A stretch of DNA of 5,449 nucleotides, taken from contig JAFSYD010000144.1 in NCBI GenBank assembly GCA_017443685.1, forward strand, positions 1 through 5,449, written 5' to 3'. The stretch comes from Lachnospiraceae bacterium. GTDB taxonomy: Bacteria > Bacillota > Clostridia > Lachnospirales > Lachnospiraceae. The notes under the pieces are model-generated. The model ran no database searches, was not told where the DNA came from, and saw only the letters and a program-made list of their open reading frames with translations. Made by a program: the position numbers and the translations under genes. Below are positions 1-5,444 of this stretch, piece after piece (the first letter of the stretch is position 1; every line of letters starts with the position of its first letter).

Positions 1-1106
1 CGTTTGTTCAGGCGACGCAGGACCGGATGGTCTTGGAGATTATGAGGGGCTGTATCCGCGGATGCCGGTTTTGTCAGGCGGGAATGGTGTACCGGCCGAA
101 TCGCGAGCGCTCGCTTGATGTGTTGAAAAAATACGCGCTTGAACTGATCGAATCGACCGGACATCACGAAATCTCTTTAAGCTCATTAAGCTCAAGTGAT
201 TATTCGCGCCTTCCGGAGCTGATTGATTTTCTCATCGAAGAATGCGACAAAAGGCATATCAACATTTCCCTGCCTTCCCTGCGGATCGATGCGTTTTCGC
301 TGGATGTGATGAAAAAGGTGCAGGATATCAAGAAAAGTTCGATCACCTTCGCGCCGGAGGCGGGTTCGCAGAAAATGCGTAATATCATCAACAAGGGTCT
401 GACCGAGGATGATATTTTCGGTGGGGCACAGCTTGCCTTTCAGGGTGGTTGGAACAAGATTAAACTATATTTCATGCTCGGACTTCCGAATGAGACTGAC
501 GAGGATGTACTTGCCATTCCGGAGCTTGCAGATAAGATCGCGGCACTTTACTATGATACCGTCCCGAAGGAGAAGAGACAGGGACGGTGCAATATCAATA
601 TTTCCACGTCGTTTTTCGTGCCGAAGCCGTTCACGCCGCTGCAATGGGCGCAGATGTATCCACAGGAGGAGTATCTGCGGCGCGCACATAAGTTAAAAGA
701 GACAATGCAGGCCAAGCTGAACCACAAGAGCCTGTCCTATCAGTATCACCAGGCGGATGCGACGATCTTAGAGGGCGTATTCGCGAGAGGGGATCGTCGT
801 CTCGGAAAGGTGATCCTTGCGGCATATCATAACGGTGCCGCTTTCGACGCGTGGAGCGAATATTTTGATATGGACCGCTGGATGAATGCCTTTGCAGCTT
901 GCGGGATCGATCCGGATTTCTATATTATGCGTGAAAGAGCGGAAGACGAGCTCTTCTCATGGGATTTCATTGATACAGGGGTGTCGAAAGCCTTTTTGCT
1001 GCGGGAATGGAAGCAGGCAAAAGCCGGTGAGGTCACGCCGAACTGCCGCGAGCGCTGTTCGGGCTGCGGATGTATGCAGTTTAAAAGCGGAGTCTGTGCA
1101 AGGTAG
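1..1106 (+). CDS. B12-binding-type radical SAM protein (TIGR03960-like), 3' part only
   Basis: This gene is cut by the left window edge. The frame is open from base 3 (FVQATQDRMVLEIMRG...), so the ATG at 27 is an internal Met and not the start. About 367 residues remain of a family that I recall as roughly 600 or more, so the N-terminal B12-binding-like domain lies outside the window. The radical SAM 4Fe-4S motif CX3CX2C is visible as CIRGCRFC, with cysteine codons at 51, 63 and 72. The SAM-barrel motif APEAGSQKMRN follows near 350-380, and KLYFMLGLPNETDED near 465-505. The C terminus carries a second Cys cluster, NCRERCSGCGC, at about 1041-1073, which is usual for the family and may bind metal. 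Members are thought to do radical chemistry with S-adenosylmethionine, but the substrate is unknown. The DUF2344 partner follows, as expected in Clostridia. The family call is firm; the function is not. Confidence 0.93.
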   Translation, partial: FVQATQDRMVLEIMRGCIRGCRFCQAGMVYRPNRERSLDVLKKYALELIESTGHHEISLSSLSSSDYSRLPELIDFLIEECDKRHINISLPSLRIDAFSLDVMKKVQDIKKSSITFAPEAGSQKMRNIINKGLTEDDIFGGAQLAFQGGWNKIKLYFMLGLPNETDEDVLAIPELADKIAALYYDTVPKEKRQGRCNINISTSFFVPKPFTPLQWAQMYPQEEYLRRAHKLKETMQAKLNHKSLSYQYHQADATILEGVFARGDRRLGKVILAAYHNGAAFDAWSEYFDMDRWMNAFAACGIDPDFYIMRERAEDELFSWDFIDTGVSKAFLLREWKQAKAGEVTPNCRERCSGCGCMQFKSGVCAR

Positions 1107-1227
1107 GAAAAGCGGCGTGTATATGAGGAAGGAAAGCTGTGGCTGCCGGCGGGCTTCGGTGCGGCGTATGTTTTTGGACTGCTGAACAGTTACTGGCAGC
1201 GTATTGTATGCGGGAGGATGACTTGTT
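1107..1227 (+). other. 121-base gap between the radical SAM gene and its partner
   Basis: I see no credible gene or terminator here. The frame of the upstream gene stays open after its TAG stop, through this gap and on to about 1448. It would encode a hydrophobic stretch (LWLPAGFGAAYVFGLLNSYW), but it has no ATG, GTG or TTG start before 1218. A 20-codon ATG frame at 1123-1185 lacks a well-placed ribosome binding site. The gap is longer than usual for two genes presumed to be co-transcribed. It ends with the ribosome binding site of the next gene. Confidence 0.5.
1212..1217 (+). promoter_or_regulatory. Ribosome binding site that fixes the TTG start of the DUF2344 gene
   Basis: GGGAGG lies 10 bases before the TTG at 1228. 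An in-frame TGA at 1219-1221 rules out any earlier start. The only codons between that stop and the TTG are CTT and GTT, so TTG at 1228 is the only start that keeps the conserved KYRIRF N terminus. Confidence 0.8.
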
Positions 1228-2013
1228 TTGAAATACAGGATTCGTTTTGCAAAATATGGCGTGATGCGGTATGTCGGGCATCTGGATCTGATGCGTTTTT
1301 TTCAGAAGGCGTTGAAGCGTGCGAATGTGCCGTTGGCGTATTCAAAAGGTTTCCATCCGCATCCGCTGATCTCCTTTGCGGCGCCGCTTTCGGTCGGTGT
1401 GACGAGCGGCGGGGAGTATATGGACATCGTAACGGAAGAAGCGGTTGACCGTGAGGCGATGCGCGACGCCTTGAATAAGAATATGGTCGAGGGTGTGAGC
1501 ATCGTCGGGGTAACCGAGCTTGCCGAGACGGCGAAAAACGCAATGGCGGCGGTTGAAGCGGCGGATTATTATGTGTATTTTAAGACGGACTGTGCGCAAG
1601 ATGAAAGAGATCTCACCGGATACGCGCAGGCCATCCGCTCCTTTTACAGCGATGCATTGGAAATCCGCGTCACGAAGCAGACAAAAAAGAGCGAGCGGAC
1701 CATTGATTTAAAGCCGCTGATTTATGATTTTCGCCTGCTTGCGGCTGATAAATGGACGGCGGATAAGGACGGGTTCGAGGAAGCCGCAGCCGTCTGGCAG
1801 GCGGTTCTTTCAGAGGAAGCATATTCGAATGATATGCCGGTATTCTATTTAAAGGTGAAAAGCGGCAGTACCGACAACATCAAGCCGGAGCTTGTGATGG
1901 AGCATTACCTTGCATCAATGGTCATCGGCCCCGGTACATACCGCCTTGGCATCCACCGGATCGACATGTATCAGACGGATGCAGACGGCGAATTGGTATC
2001 GCTCGGGGGATGA
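1228..2013 (+). CDS. TIGR03936/DUF2344 family radical SAM-linked protein
   Basis: This encodes 261 residues and starts with TTG. The N terminus (KYRIRFAKYGVMRYVGHLD) and the following GFHPHP motif around residues 41-46 are hallmarks of DUF2344. The central TIDLKPLIYDF and the C-terminal NIKPELVMEHY are also typical. Length fits a complete stand-alone member. In other bacteria this domain can be the C-terminal part of the radical SAM protein itself, which implies that the two polypeptides work together. Its biochemical role is unknown; it is soluble, with no signal peptide or membrane segment visible. It lies 121 bases after its radical SAM partner on the same strand and is probably in the same transcript, since I see no terminator between them. 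Many Clostridia have rng (ribonuclease G) next; here there is none. The family call is strong. Confidence 0.92.
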   Translation: MKYRIRFAKYGVMRYVGHLDLMRFFQKALKRANVPLAYSKGFHPHPLISFAAPLSVGVTSGGEYMDIVTEEAVDREAMRDALNKNMVEGVSIVGVTELAETAKNAMAAVEAADYYVYFKTDCAQDERDLTGYAQAIRSFYSDALEIRVTKQTKKSERTIDLKPLIYDFRLLAADKWTADKDGFEEAAAVWQAVLSEEAYSNDMPVFYLKVKSGSTDNIKPELVMEHYLASMVIGPGTYRLGIHRIDMYQTDADGELVSLGG

Positions 2014-2014
2014 C

Positions 2015-2023
2015 AGGAGGGGG
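2015..2023 (+). promoter_or_regulatory. Strong Shine-Dalgarno-like stretch with no gene behind it
   Basis: AGGAGGGGG begins one base after the TGA of the DUF2344 gene, where the ribosome binding site of a next operon gene would be expected. No ATG or GTG follows at a usable distance. A CTG/TTG frame from 2035 or 2038 runs straight through the terminator hairpin and ends at 2106, so it is not credible. I infer a possible relic of a lost downstream gene such as rng; chance is also possible. Confidence 0.35.
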
Positions 2024-2060
2024 ACGCCCTAAAACTGTTGTGGCAGATATACAGCAGACA

Positions 2061-2086
2061 AAAAAGACGGCAAAAGCCGTCTTTTT
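2061..2086. terminator. Bidirectional intrinsic terminator between convergent genes
   Basis: A perfect 11-bp stem pairs AAAAAGACGGC (2061-2071) with GCCGTCTTTTT (2076-2086) around an AAAA loop. The GC core is flanked by a T-run on the plus strand and by an A-run (2060-2065), which gives a U-run on the minus strand. It can therefore end both the radical SAM/DUF2344 transcript from the left and the AIM24-family transcript from the right. It lies 47 bases after the left stop codon and 48 bases past the right one. Confidence 0.92.
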
Positions 2087-2128
2087 CACAGATGGTACGC
2101 TTGTGAATCATTAACAGTTCCTTACGAC

Positions 2129-2140
2129 AGCTGATCAGCT
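2129..2140. repeat. 12-bp perfect palindrome over the stop codon of the AIM24-family gene
   Basis: AGCTGATCAGCT is identical on both strands and includes the minus-strand TGA stop (2137-2135). It has no loop, so it is a poor RNA hairpin, and it looks more like a DNA-level dyad. It may be coincidence. Confidence 0.4.
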
Positions 2141-2809
2141 CTTCGTGCTCATCATAGACGCGATTCGCGCTACAATCTGAACCATCGGCATGGTCTGCAG
2201 GACGATCCGCCCCGGTCCGGTAACAACCGTATTGAAAAGTCCCTCGCCGCCAAACAGGACATTCTTTACGCCCTTGATCATAACAACGTCGATGGAGCAG
2301 GTATCATCCATCATGACAAGATATCCGCTGTCAATGGTCTTGGACTCTCCTGCGGCAAGCTCATATTCCACGGTGCTGCCGTCGATTTCGATCAAGGCGG
2401 TTCCCTGCCCGGACAGCTTCTGCATTACGAAGCCTTCTCCGCCGAAGAAGCCGGTGCCGATTTTTTTCTGGAAGAAGATGTCAAGGTCAACGCTCTCATC
2501 AGAGGCAAGAAAAGCCCCCTTCTGACATACGACCGAGCGTCCCGGCTGGATGTCTATCGCACGGATCTCACCCGGCGAATTGGCGGAAAACGCAATCTCG
2601 CCGTCAGCGTTCGCCACATAACGGTTCAGAAATAACGTCTCATTCGTAAGCACCCGGCCGACCAGCTTGCCGAGTCCGCCGGATTTCGTCTCCATTTGAA
2701 TGGTCGGATCCATCCATGACATGGCTCCTGCCTCGCAGTTGATCGCCTCGCCCGCACTCATTTTGCAAACCGCAACCGGGAAGCTGCCGCCTTTGATTTC
2801 ATATCTCAT
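2135..2809 (-). CDS. AIM24 / TIGR00266 family protein
   Basis: This encodes 224 residues from the ATG at 2809 (MRYEIKGGSFPVAVCKM). An ATG two codons earlier, at 2815, lies only one base from the AGGAGG, whereas 2809 is at the ideal 7 bases, so 2809 is chosen. Family marks are the opening YEIKGGSFPV, EAGAMSWMD near residue 30, the glycine-rich GTGFFGGEGFVMQKLSG in the middle, and GGEGLFNTVVTGPGRIVLQT near the C terminus. The fold is beta-rich and probably oligomeric; no signal peptide or membrane helix is seen. AIM24 is named after a yeast mitochondrial protein. Bacterial members are widespread, and their role is not established. Length is typical and the gene looks intact. It is transcribed alone, convergent with the radical SAM pair and divergent from the surface-protein gene, so neighbours say little about its job. 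Confidence 0.93.
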   Translation of the reverse strand: MRYEIKGGSFPVAVCKMSAGEAINCEAGAMSWMDPTIQMETKSGGLGKLVGRVLTNETLFLNRYVANADGEIAFSANSPGEIRAIDIQPGRSVVCQKGAFLASDESVDLDIFFQKKIGTGFFGGEGFVMQKLSGQGTALIEIDGSTVEYELAAGESKTIDSGYLVMMDDTCSIDVVMIKGVKNVLFGGEGLFNTVVTGPGRIVLQTMPMVQIVARIASMMSTKS

Positions 2810-2816
2810 ATCCATT

Positions 2817-2822
2817 CCTCCT
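2817..2822 (-). promoter_or_regulatory. Ribosome binding site that decides the start of the AIM24-family gene
   Basis: On the minus strand this reads AGGAGG, a full anti-16S match. It is 1 base from the first ATG (2815) and 7 bases from the second (2809), so the second should be used. The longer product would only add Met-Asp. Confidence 0.85.
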
Positions 2823-2836
2823 TATATTGTGGATAT

Positions 2837-2851
2837 TGACTGTCAGAGTCA
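2837..2851. repeat. Small dyad (TGACT-N5-AGTCA) over the predicted transcription start
   Basis: TGACT (2837-2841) and AGTCA (2847-2851) form a perfect inverted repeat with a 5-base centre. It touches the minus-strand -10 element and covers the expected start point near 2844, which is where a repressor site could lie. It is too short to be convincing alone. Confidence 0.3.
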
Positions 2852-2859
2852 TTGTACCA
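2851..2859 (-). promoter_or_regulatory. Extended -10 promoter for the AIM24-family gene
   Basis: The minus strand reads TGGTACAAT, which is a TGn extended element followed by TACAAT (5 of 6 to consensus). The -35 region at a 17-bp spacing (TGTTTT, 2879-2874) is weak, as is common for extended -10 promoters. Transcription would start near 2844, giving a leader of about 35 bases. Confidence 0.55.
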
Positions 2860-2996
2860 CAAAATGATGTGAAAAAACAGATTTATCTGAGGTTTGGGTG
2901 AAAATATAGTCTATTCCTTTGAAAATCTATTGAAAAATGACAAATTTTTTTCGGGGCGGGGCAGATGTAGTGTTGGCGAATGAGTCAACCTCTAAG

Positions 2997-3030
2997 TGTT
3001 GATTTTGTGGAAAATACGCGAAAAACAACA
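2997..3030. repeat. Inverted repeat just upstream of the surface-gene promoter
   Basis: TGTTGATTTT (2997-3006) pairs with AAAAACAACA (3021-3030) with one mismatch around a 14-base centre. It ends two bases before the -35 hexamer at 3033. The position suits an activator or repressor site, although the arms are AT-rich and could arise by chance. Confidence 0.35.
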
Positions 3031-3032
3031 TC

Positions 3033-3061
3033 TTGACACATCCTCTTTCTTTATGTAAATT
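3033..3061 (+). promoter_or_regulatory. Sigma-A type promoter of the surface-protein gene
   Basis: A perfect TTGACA (3033-3038) is followed after 17 bases by TAAATT (3056-3061, 4 of 6 to consensus). Transcription would start near 3068, leaving a leader of about 118 bases before the ATG at 3186. No other pair of hexamers in this region fits as well. Confidence 0.65.
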
Positions 3062-3067
3062 AAAGTA

Positions 3068-3185
3068 AATGATGAATAAACAATCAATGCCCTTAATCGG
3101 AAATGTGTGGATTCCGGCTGGGGTGTTTTTGTCTATGCTATGGGTGTTTTGGTGTAGGGGTCTTAAGGGTAAGGGAGACATAATT
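3068..3185 (+). other. Leader of the surface-protein gene, G+T-rich in its second half
   Basis: From about 3118 to 3177 the plus strand is mostly G and T, with very few C. It carries GGGTGTTTT twice (3121-3129 and 3142-3150) and three purine runs near the start codon (TAGGGG at 3155, AAGGG at 3165, AAGGGAG at 3171). The scarcity of C leaves little chance for strong hairpins, so the leader may be mostly unstructured near the start. The frame of the gene stays open upstream to an ATG at 3069, but that lies at the predicted transcription start without a ribosome binding site. I recognise no known riboswitch. Confidence 0.4.
3171..3177 (+). promoter_or_regulatory. Ribosome binding site fixing the surface-protein start
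   Basis: AAGGGAG lies 8 bases before the ATG at 3186, and the product then begins with a standard signal peptide (MKALMKKILSV). The next Met (3198) would be 20 bases away, and the upstream ATGs at 3069 and 3072 have no such site. Confidence 0.8.
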
Positions 3186-5354
3186 ATGAAAGCTTTAATG
3201 AAAAAGATTCTGTCCGTAACATTGGCGATTGCTCTCGCCGTTCTTGGTGCATTCTCATATGTGCCGCTGCATGCGCTGCATCAGAAGATGAGTGAGGTCA
3301 AGGCGGCGCCAGCTGCATATTATTCGCCGGAGATTTCAAGTTTTGTTGTGAAACCTGACAGCTCAACAATAGATATTGGGAAAAATACCACGGTAAATGC
3401 GACGCTTTCTCCTTCGTTCAATTTTACCGGTAATATTTCTTTTCGATCTGATAATGAGAGTGTCGCCGTTGTAAGCAGCCCAAGTATGGGAACATCAGGA
3501 ACAACAGCTTCTTGTACTGTAACTGGTATTGGACAAGGAACTGTAACGATTTTCGCAAGTGCTACTGATAAGGTAGGAGAAAAGGTTGGGTACTGTACAA
3601 TAACGGTGGTTAATCCAGTGGTATACGTTACAGATATTGCACTTGGAAGTTCAAGCCTTACGGTAGAAAAGGGAAAAACCGGTAGTGTAACGGCAACGGT
3701 GAATCCTTCCACAGCGGCTGCATCTGATAGAACGGTTACCTGGTCTTCAAACGATACTTCTGTTGCAACTGTCGATAGTAACGGCGTAGTAACGGGTATA
3801 AAAAAGGGTACTACTACAATTAAGGCTACATCGGTTGGAAAGAAAGCAGATGGAAGTTCTGCAACTAATAGCTATACCGTAACGGTAACCGATGATACTA
3901 GTAAAAAGCCCTCCATATCCATCAGTAAAACGAGGGTTTCTGTTGGTACCAGTAGTAATAGTAATGATGATGAGTGGAATGAAAGCGTTGAAGTTTCCTT
4001 AAGCAATACAAGTGAGTTCTTTACAAAAGATATTCAATTCAAAACAACCAACGATGAGTATTTTGATTATGAAAAAAAGAAATCAAATTCAAGTGATACC
4101 ACTACAAAGATCAGAATAAAGGGAACCAATAAGACGACAAGTCAGAAGAAGGGCTATCTGACCGCATATATCAAATATAATGGAGAAGAAATAAAGACGG
4201 ATGAATTAGAGATAACGATAGGTTACAAGGATTCCAGTTCCTCCAGCAGCTCAAGTTCAAGTTCAACGACTACAACTACGAGCACTTCCGGCAGCAAGAT
4301 CACCGGGAATGCCCGTGACGGCGCGGTTAACGCTTCGGCACTGAAGAACGCGAACAGCGGCAAGTCCATTCAGCCAAACAGCGCGGCGCAGAAGAACGGC
4401 TTCAATACCGTCAGTGCGGTAGCTGATGCTTTAGCCAACGCGACGAACCGCACAAAGCTTTTAACGACCGCAGTTGAAGTCGGAAGCTTAAGGATGGGCG
4501 TATATTCCTCAAATCCGGCGGCGGTCAACGGCAAGCTTACTACATCACAGACCGATGCGCTTGGTGCGATCCTAAGCCAGCAGGAGATGTTCGATGTTGT
4601 AACGGGTAATGCCGCGGCAGCCGCGACGCTGACGCTTACCGCACTGGATTCCGCAAGTGTTGACGCGGGAGCAAAGACGGCAATCGAGGGCGCGAAGAAG
4701 GCCAATGAGAATGTGTATTATTTCGGCTCGGATATGATCCTTACCATTTCCTATACGAATGGTTCCAGCAACAGTTACGGGATCACACAGTTCGGTTCGC
4801 CGCTTTCAATCTCGTATGATATACCGACATCGATCCGCGGCAACAGCAATTATCGTATCATTCGTACCCATGCGGCAGTGGCGGGCGGTGCGCTGACCGC
4901 AGCGTCCTTGGACGATCAGGACAAGGTAGATACAACGGTAACGGTCAGCACGGATAAGATGTGCGTAATGGCCTTTGCCTATAGCGGGAATGCAACCGGC
5001 GGCGGTACATCTTCGTCGGCGGCAGCCGGTTCGACGCCGGCGTCAAGCTCCGGCTCCAGTTCCGGCAGCGGATCGAAGTCCGGTGCGGCATCCTCCGCAA
5101 GTGAAGAAAAGAGCAGCAGCACGGCACCGGGGATGCATGACCTCTTAGATGCGGTAAGTGACGGTATGGCGAACGCCGACGTTCCTGCACTGATGGGCAC
5201 GATAGCGATCGAGAACCTGATCATCATTATCGAGGGCATCATCTTCTTGACCGGACGCCGCAGAAGAGCAACTTTCGAATACGTAGAAAGGAAGCCGGCC
5301 AAAGCACCGGAAAAGCCAAAGAAAGTATCACCGCGTGCAGTTATTCACGTATAA
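3186..5354 (+). CDS. Exported Ig-like (Big_2) surface protein with C-terminal membrane anchor
   Basis: This encodes 722 residues. Residues 1-30 form a signal peptide: KALMKK, a hydrophobic core (about 8-26), and possible cleavage after A30 or in the AAPAA stretch at 40-44. Residues about 46-143 are Big_2-like, with C110 and C137 able to form a disulfide. Residues 148-235 are a clear Big_2 domain (VTWSSNDTSVATVDSNGVVTG). Residues 242-349 are a third beta-rich, unrecognised domain. Eleven Ser and five Thr (350-365) form a linker. Residues about 371-599 are a second folded region whose end (FGSPLSISYDIPTSIRG...DKMCVMAF) resembles domains in other Clostridia surface proteins. Residues 600-650 are a Ser/Gly/Ala stalk. 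A membrane helix (about 669-690) with E676 and E683 precedes RRRR and a basic Pro/Lys tail. There is no LPXTG motif, so it is anchored by its helix. An adhesin or wall role is inferred, ligand unknown. DNA for residues about 50-349 is AT-richer than the rest. Confidence 0.9.
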   Translation: MKALMKKILSVTLAIALAVLGAFSYVPLHALHQKMSEVKAAPAAYYSPEISSFVVKPDSSTIDIGKNTTVNATLSPSFNFTGNISFRSDNESVAVVSSPSMGTSGTTASCTVTGIGQGTVTIFASATDKVGEKVGYCTITVVNPVVYVTDIALGSSSLTVEKGKTGSVTATVNPSTAAASDRTVTWSSNDTSVATVDSNGVVTGIKKGTTTIKATSVGKKADGSSATNSYTVTVTDDTSKKPSISISKTRVSVGTSSNSNDDEWNESVEVSLSNTSEFFTKDIQFKTTNDEYFDYEKKKSNSSDTTTKIRIKGTNKTTSQKKGYLTAYIKYNGEEIKTDELEITIGYKDSSSSSSSSSSSTTTTTSTSGSKITGNARDGAVNASALKNANSGKSIQPNSAAQKNGFNTVSAVADALANATNRTKLLTTAVEVGSLRMGVYSSNPAAVNGKLTTSQTDALGAILSQQEMFDVVTGNAAAAATLTLTALDSASVDAGAKTAIEGAKKANENVYYFGSDMILTISYTNGSSNSYGITQFGSPLSISYDIPTSIRGNSNYRIIRTHAAVAGGALTAASLDDQDKVDTTVTVSTDKMCVMAFAYSGNATGGGTSSSAAAGSTPASSSGSSSGSGSKSGAASSASEEKSSSTAPGMHDLLDAVSDGMANADVPALMGTIAIENLIIIIEGIIFLTGRRRRATFEYVERKPAKAPEKPKKVSPRAVIHV
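4233..4289 (+). repeat. Ser/Thr-coding low-complexity linker at the composition break
   Basis: Eleven Ser codons (4233-4265) are followed by five Thr codons (4266-4280) and STS. Codons are mixed, but TCAAGT repeats at 4251-4265 as two full units plus TCA. Protein-wise this is a flexible stalk between the AT-rich Ig-like half and the GC-rich half. DNA-wise it is a short repetitive stretch where slippage or recombination could occur. Confidence 0.7.
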
Positions 5355-5374
5355 TTCATAGGTAGCGTACAATA

Positions 5375-5444
5375 AGGGCTGTCACAACCGGGATTGATGA
5401 ATTGCCTACCGGCATCGAAAGTCAAACCCGGCTGCGGCAGCCCT
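5375..5444. terminator. Long imperfect hairpin after the surface gene; probable terminator or palindromic element
   Basis: The structure begins 20 bases after the TAA. The outer arm AGGGCTG (5375-5381) pairs with CAGCCCT (5438-5444). CCGGG (5388-5392) then pairs with CCCGG (5427-5431), TTGA (5394-5397) with TCAA (5422-5425), and TGCC (5403-5406) with GGCA (5411-5414) around a TACC loop. In all there are about 25 pairs with a few mismatches. No T-run is visible before the window ends (CCCTGTATA), so intrinsic termination is not proven. Other readings are a small structured RNA or one copy of a dispersed palindromic repeat. Confidence 0.5.

Larger units (their letters stand above)
2824..3185. 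other. Divergent intergenic region, 362 bases, without a supported gene
   Basis: This separates the AIM24-family gene from the surface-protein gene and holds both promoters. Its middle (2861-2951) is AT-rich. It contains TTGAAAA twice, at 2919 and 2930, 11 bp apart. A G-rich patch GGGGCGGGG (2953-2961) follows a T-run. AGTGTTG occurs at 2969 and 2995, and an inverted repeat lies at 2997-3030. A minus-strand frame here (start at 3181 or 3031, end at 2927) has no good ribosome binding site and no recognisable product. I recognise no riboswitch or RNA gene. Confidence 0.6.

Noticed and set aside
1123..1185. Small 20-codon frame with CGC-type cysteines in the gap after the radical SAM gene.
   Set aside because: No properly spaced ribosome binding site and no recognisable product; it is the tail of a frame that runs through the radical SAM gene.
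2035..2106. CTG/TTG-started short frame after the strong SD-like stretch.
   Set aside because: It runs through the terminator hairpin, its spacing from the SD is long, and the peptide is low-information.
2927..3181. Minus-strand frame in the intergenic region (84 residues, or 34 from an inner Met at 3031).
   Set aside because: It lies over the opposing promoter and leader, the long form lacks a ribosome binding site, and the product resembles nothing I know. A weak GAGG ahead of the inner Met is not enough.
3069..3185. N-terminal extension of the surface protein from the ATG at 3069 (39 extra residues).
   Set aside because: It begins at the predicted transcription start with no ribosome binding site, whereas the ATG at 3186 has AAGGGAG at 8 bases and opens a normal signal peptide.
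3320..3712. Long minus-strand frame opposite the Ig-like domains, and similar ones at 4370-4705 and 4979-5302.
   Set aside because: Antisense shadows of a well-supported coding region; no ribosome binding sites or known families.
4233..4280. Ser/Thr run as a phase-variable simple repeat.
   Set aside because: Codons are mixed and the only tandem unit (TCAAGT) is 6 bases with about 2.5 copies, so slippage would keep the frame and not switch the gene off.
5246..5265. FLTG before RRRR as a sortase sorting signal.
   Set aside because: There is no LPXTG-type motif ahead of the hydrophobic segment; the LTG is at the end of the membrane helix, not before it.
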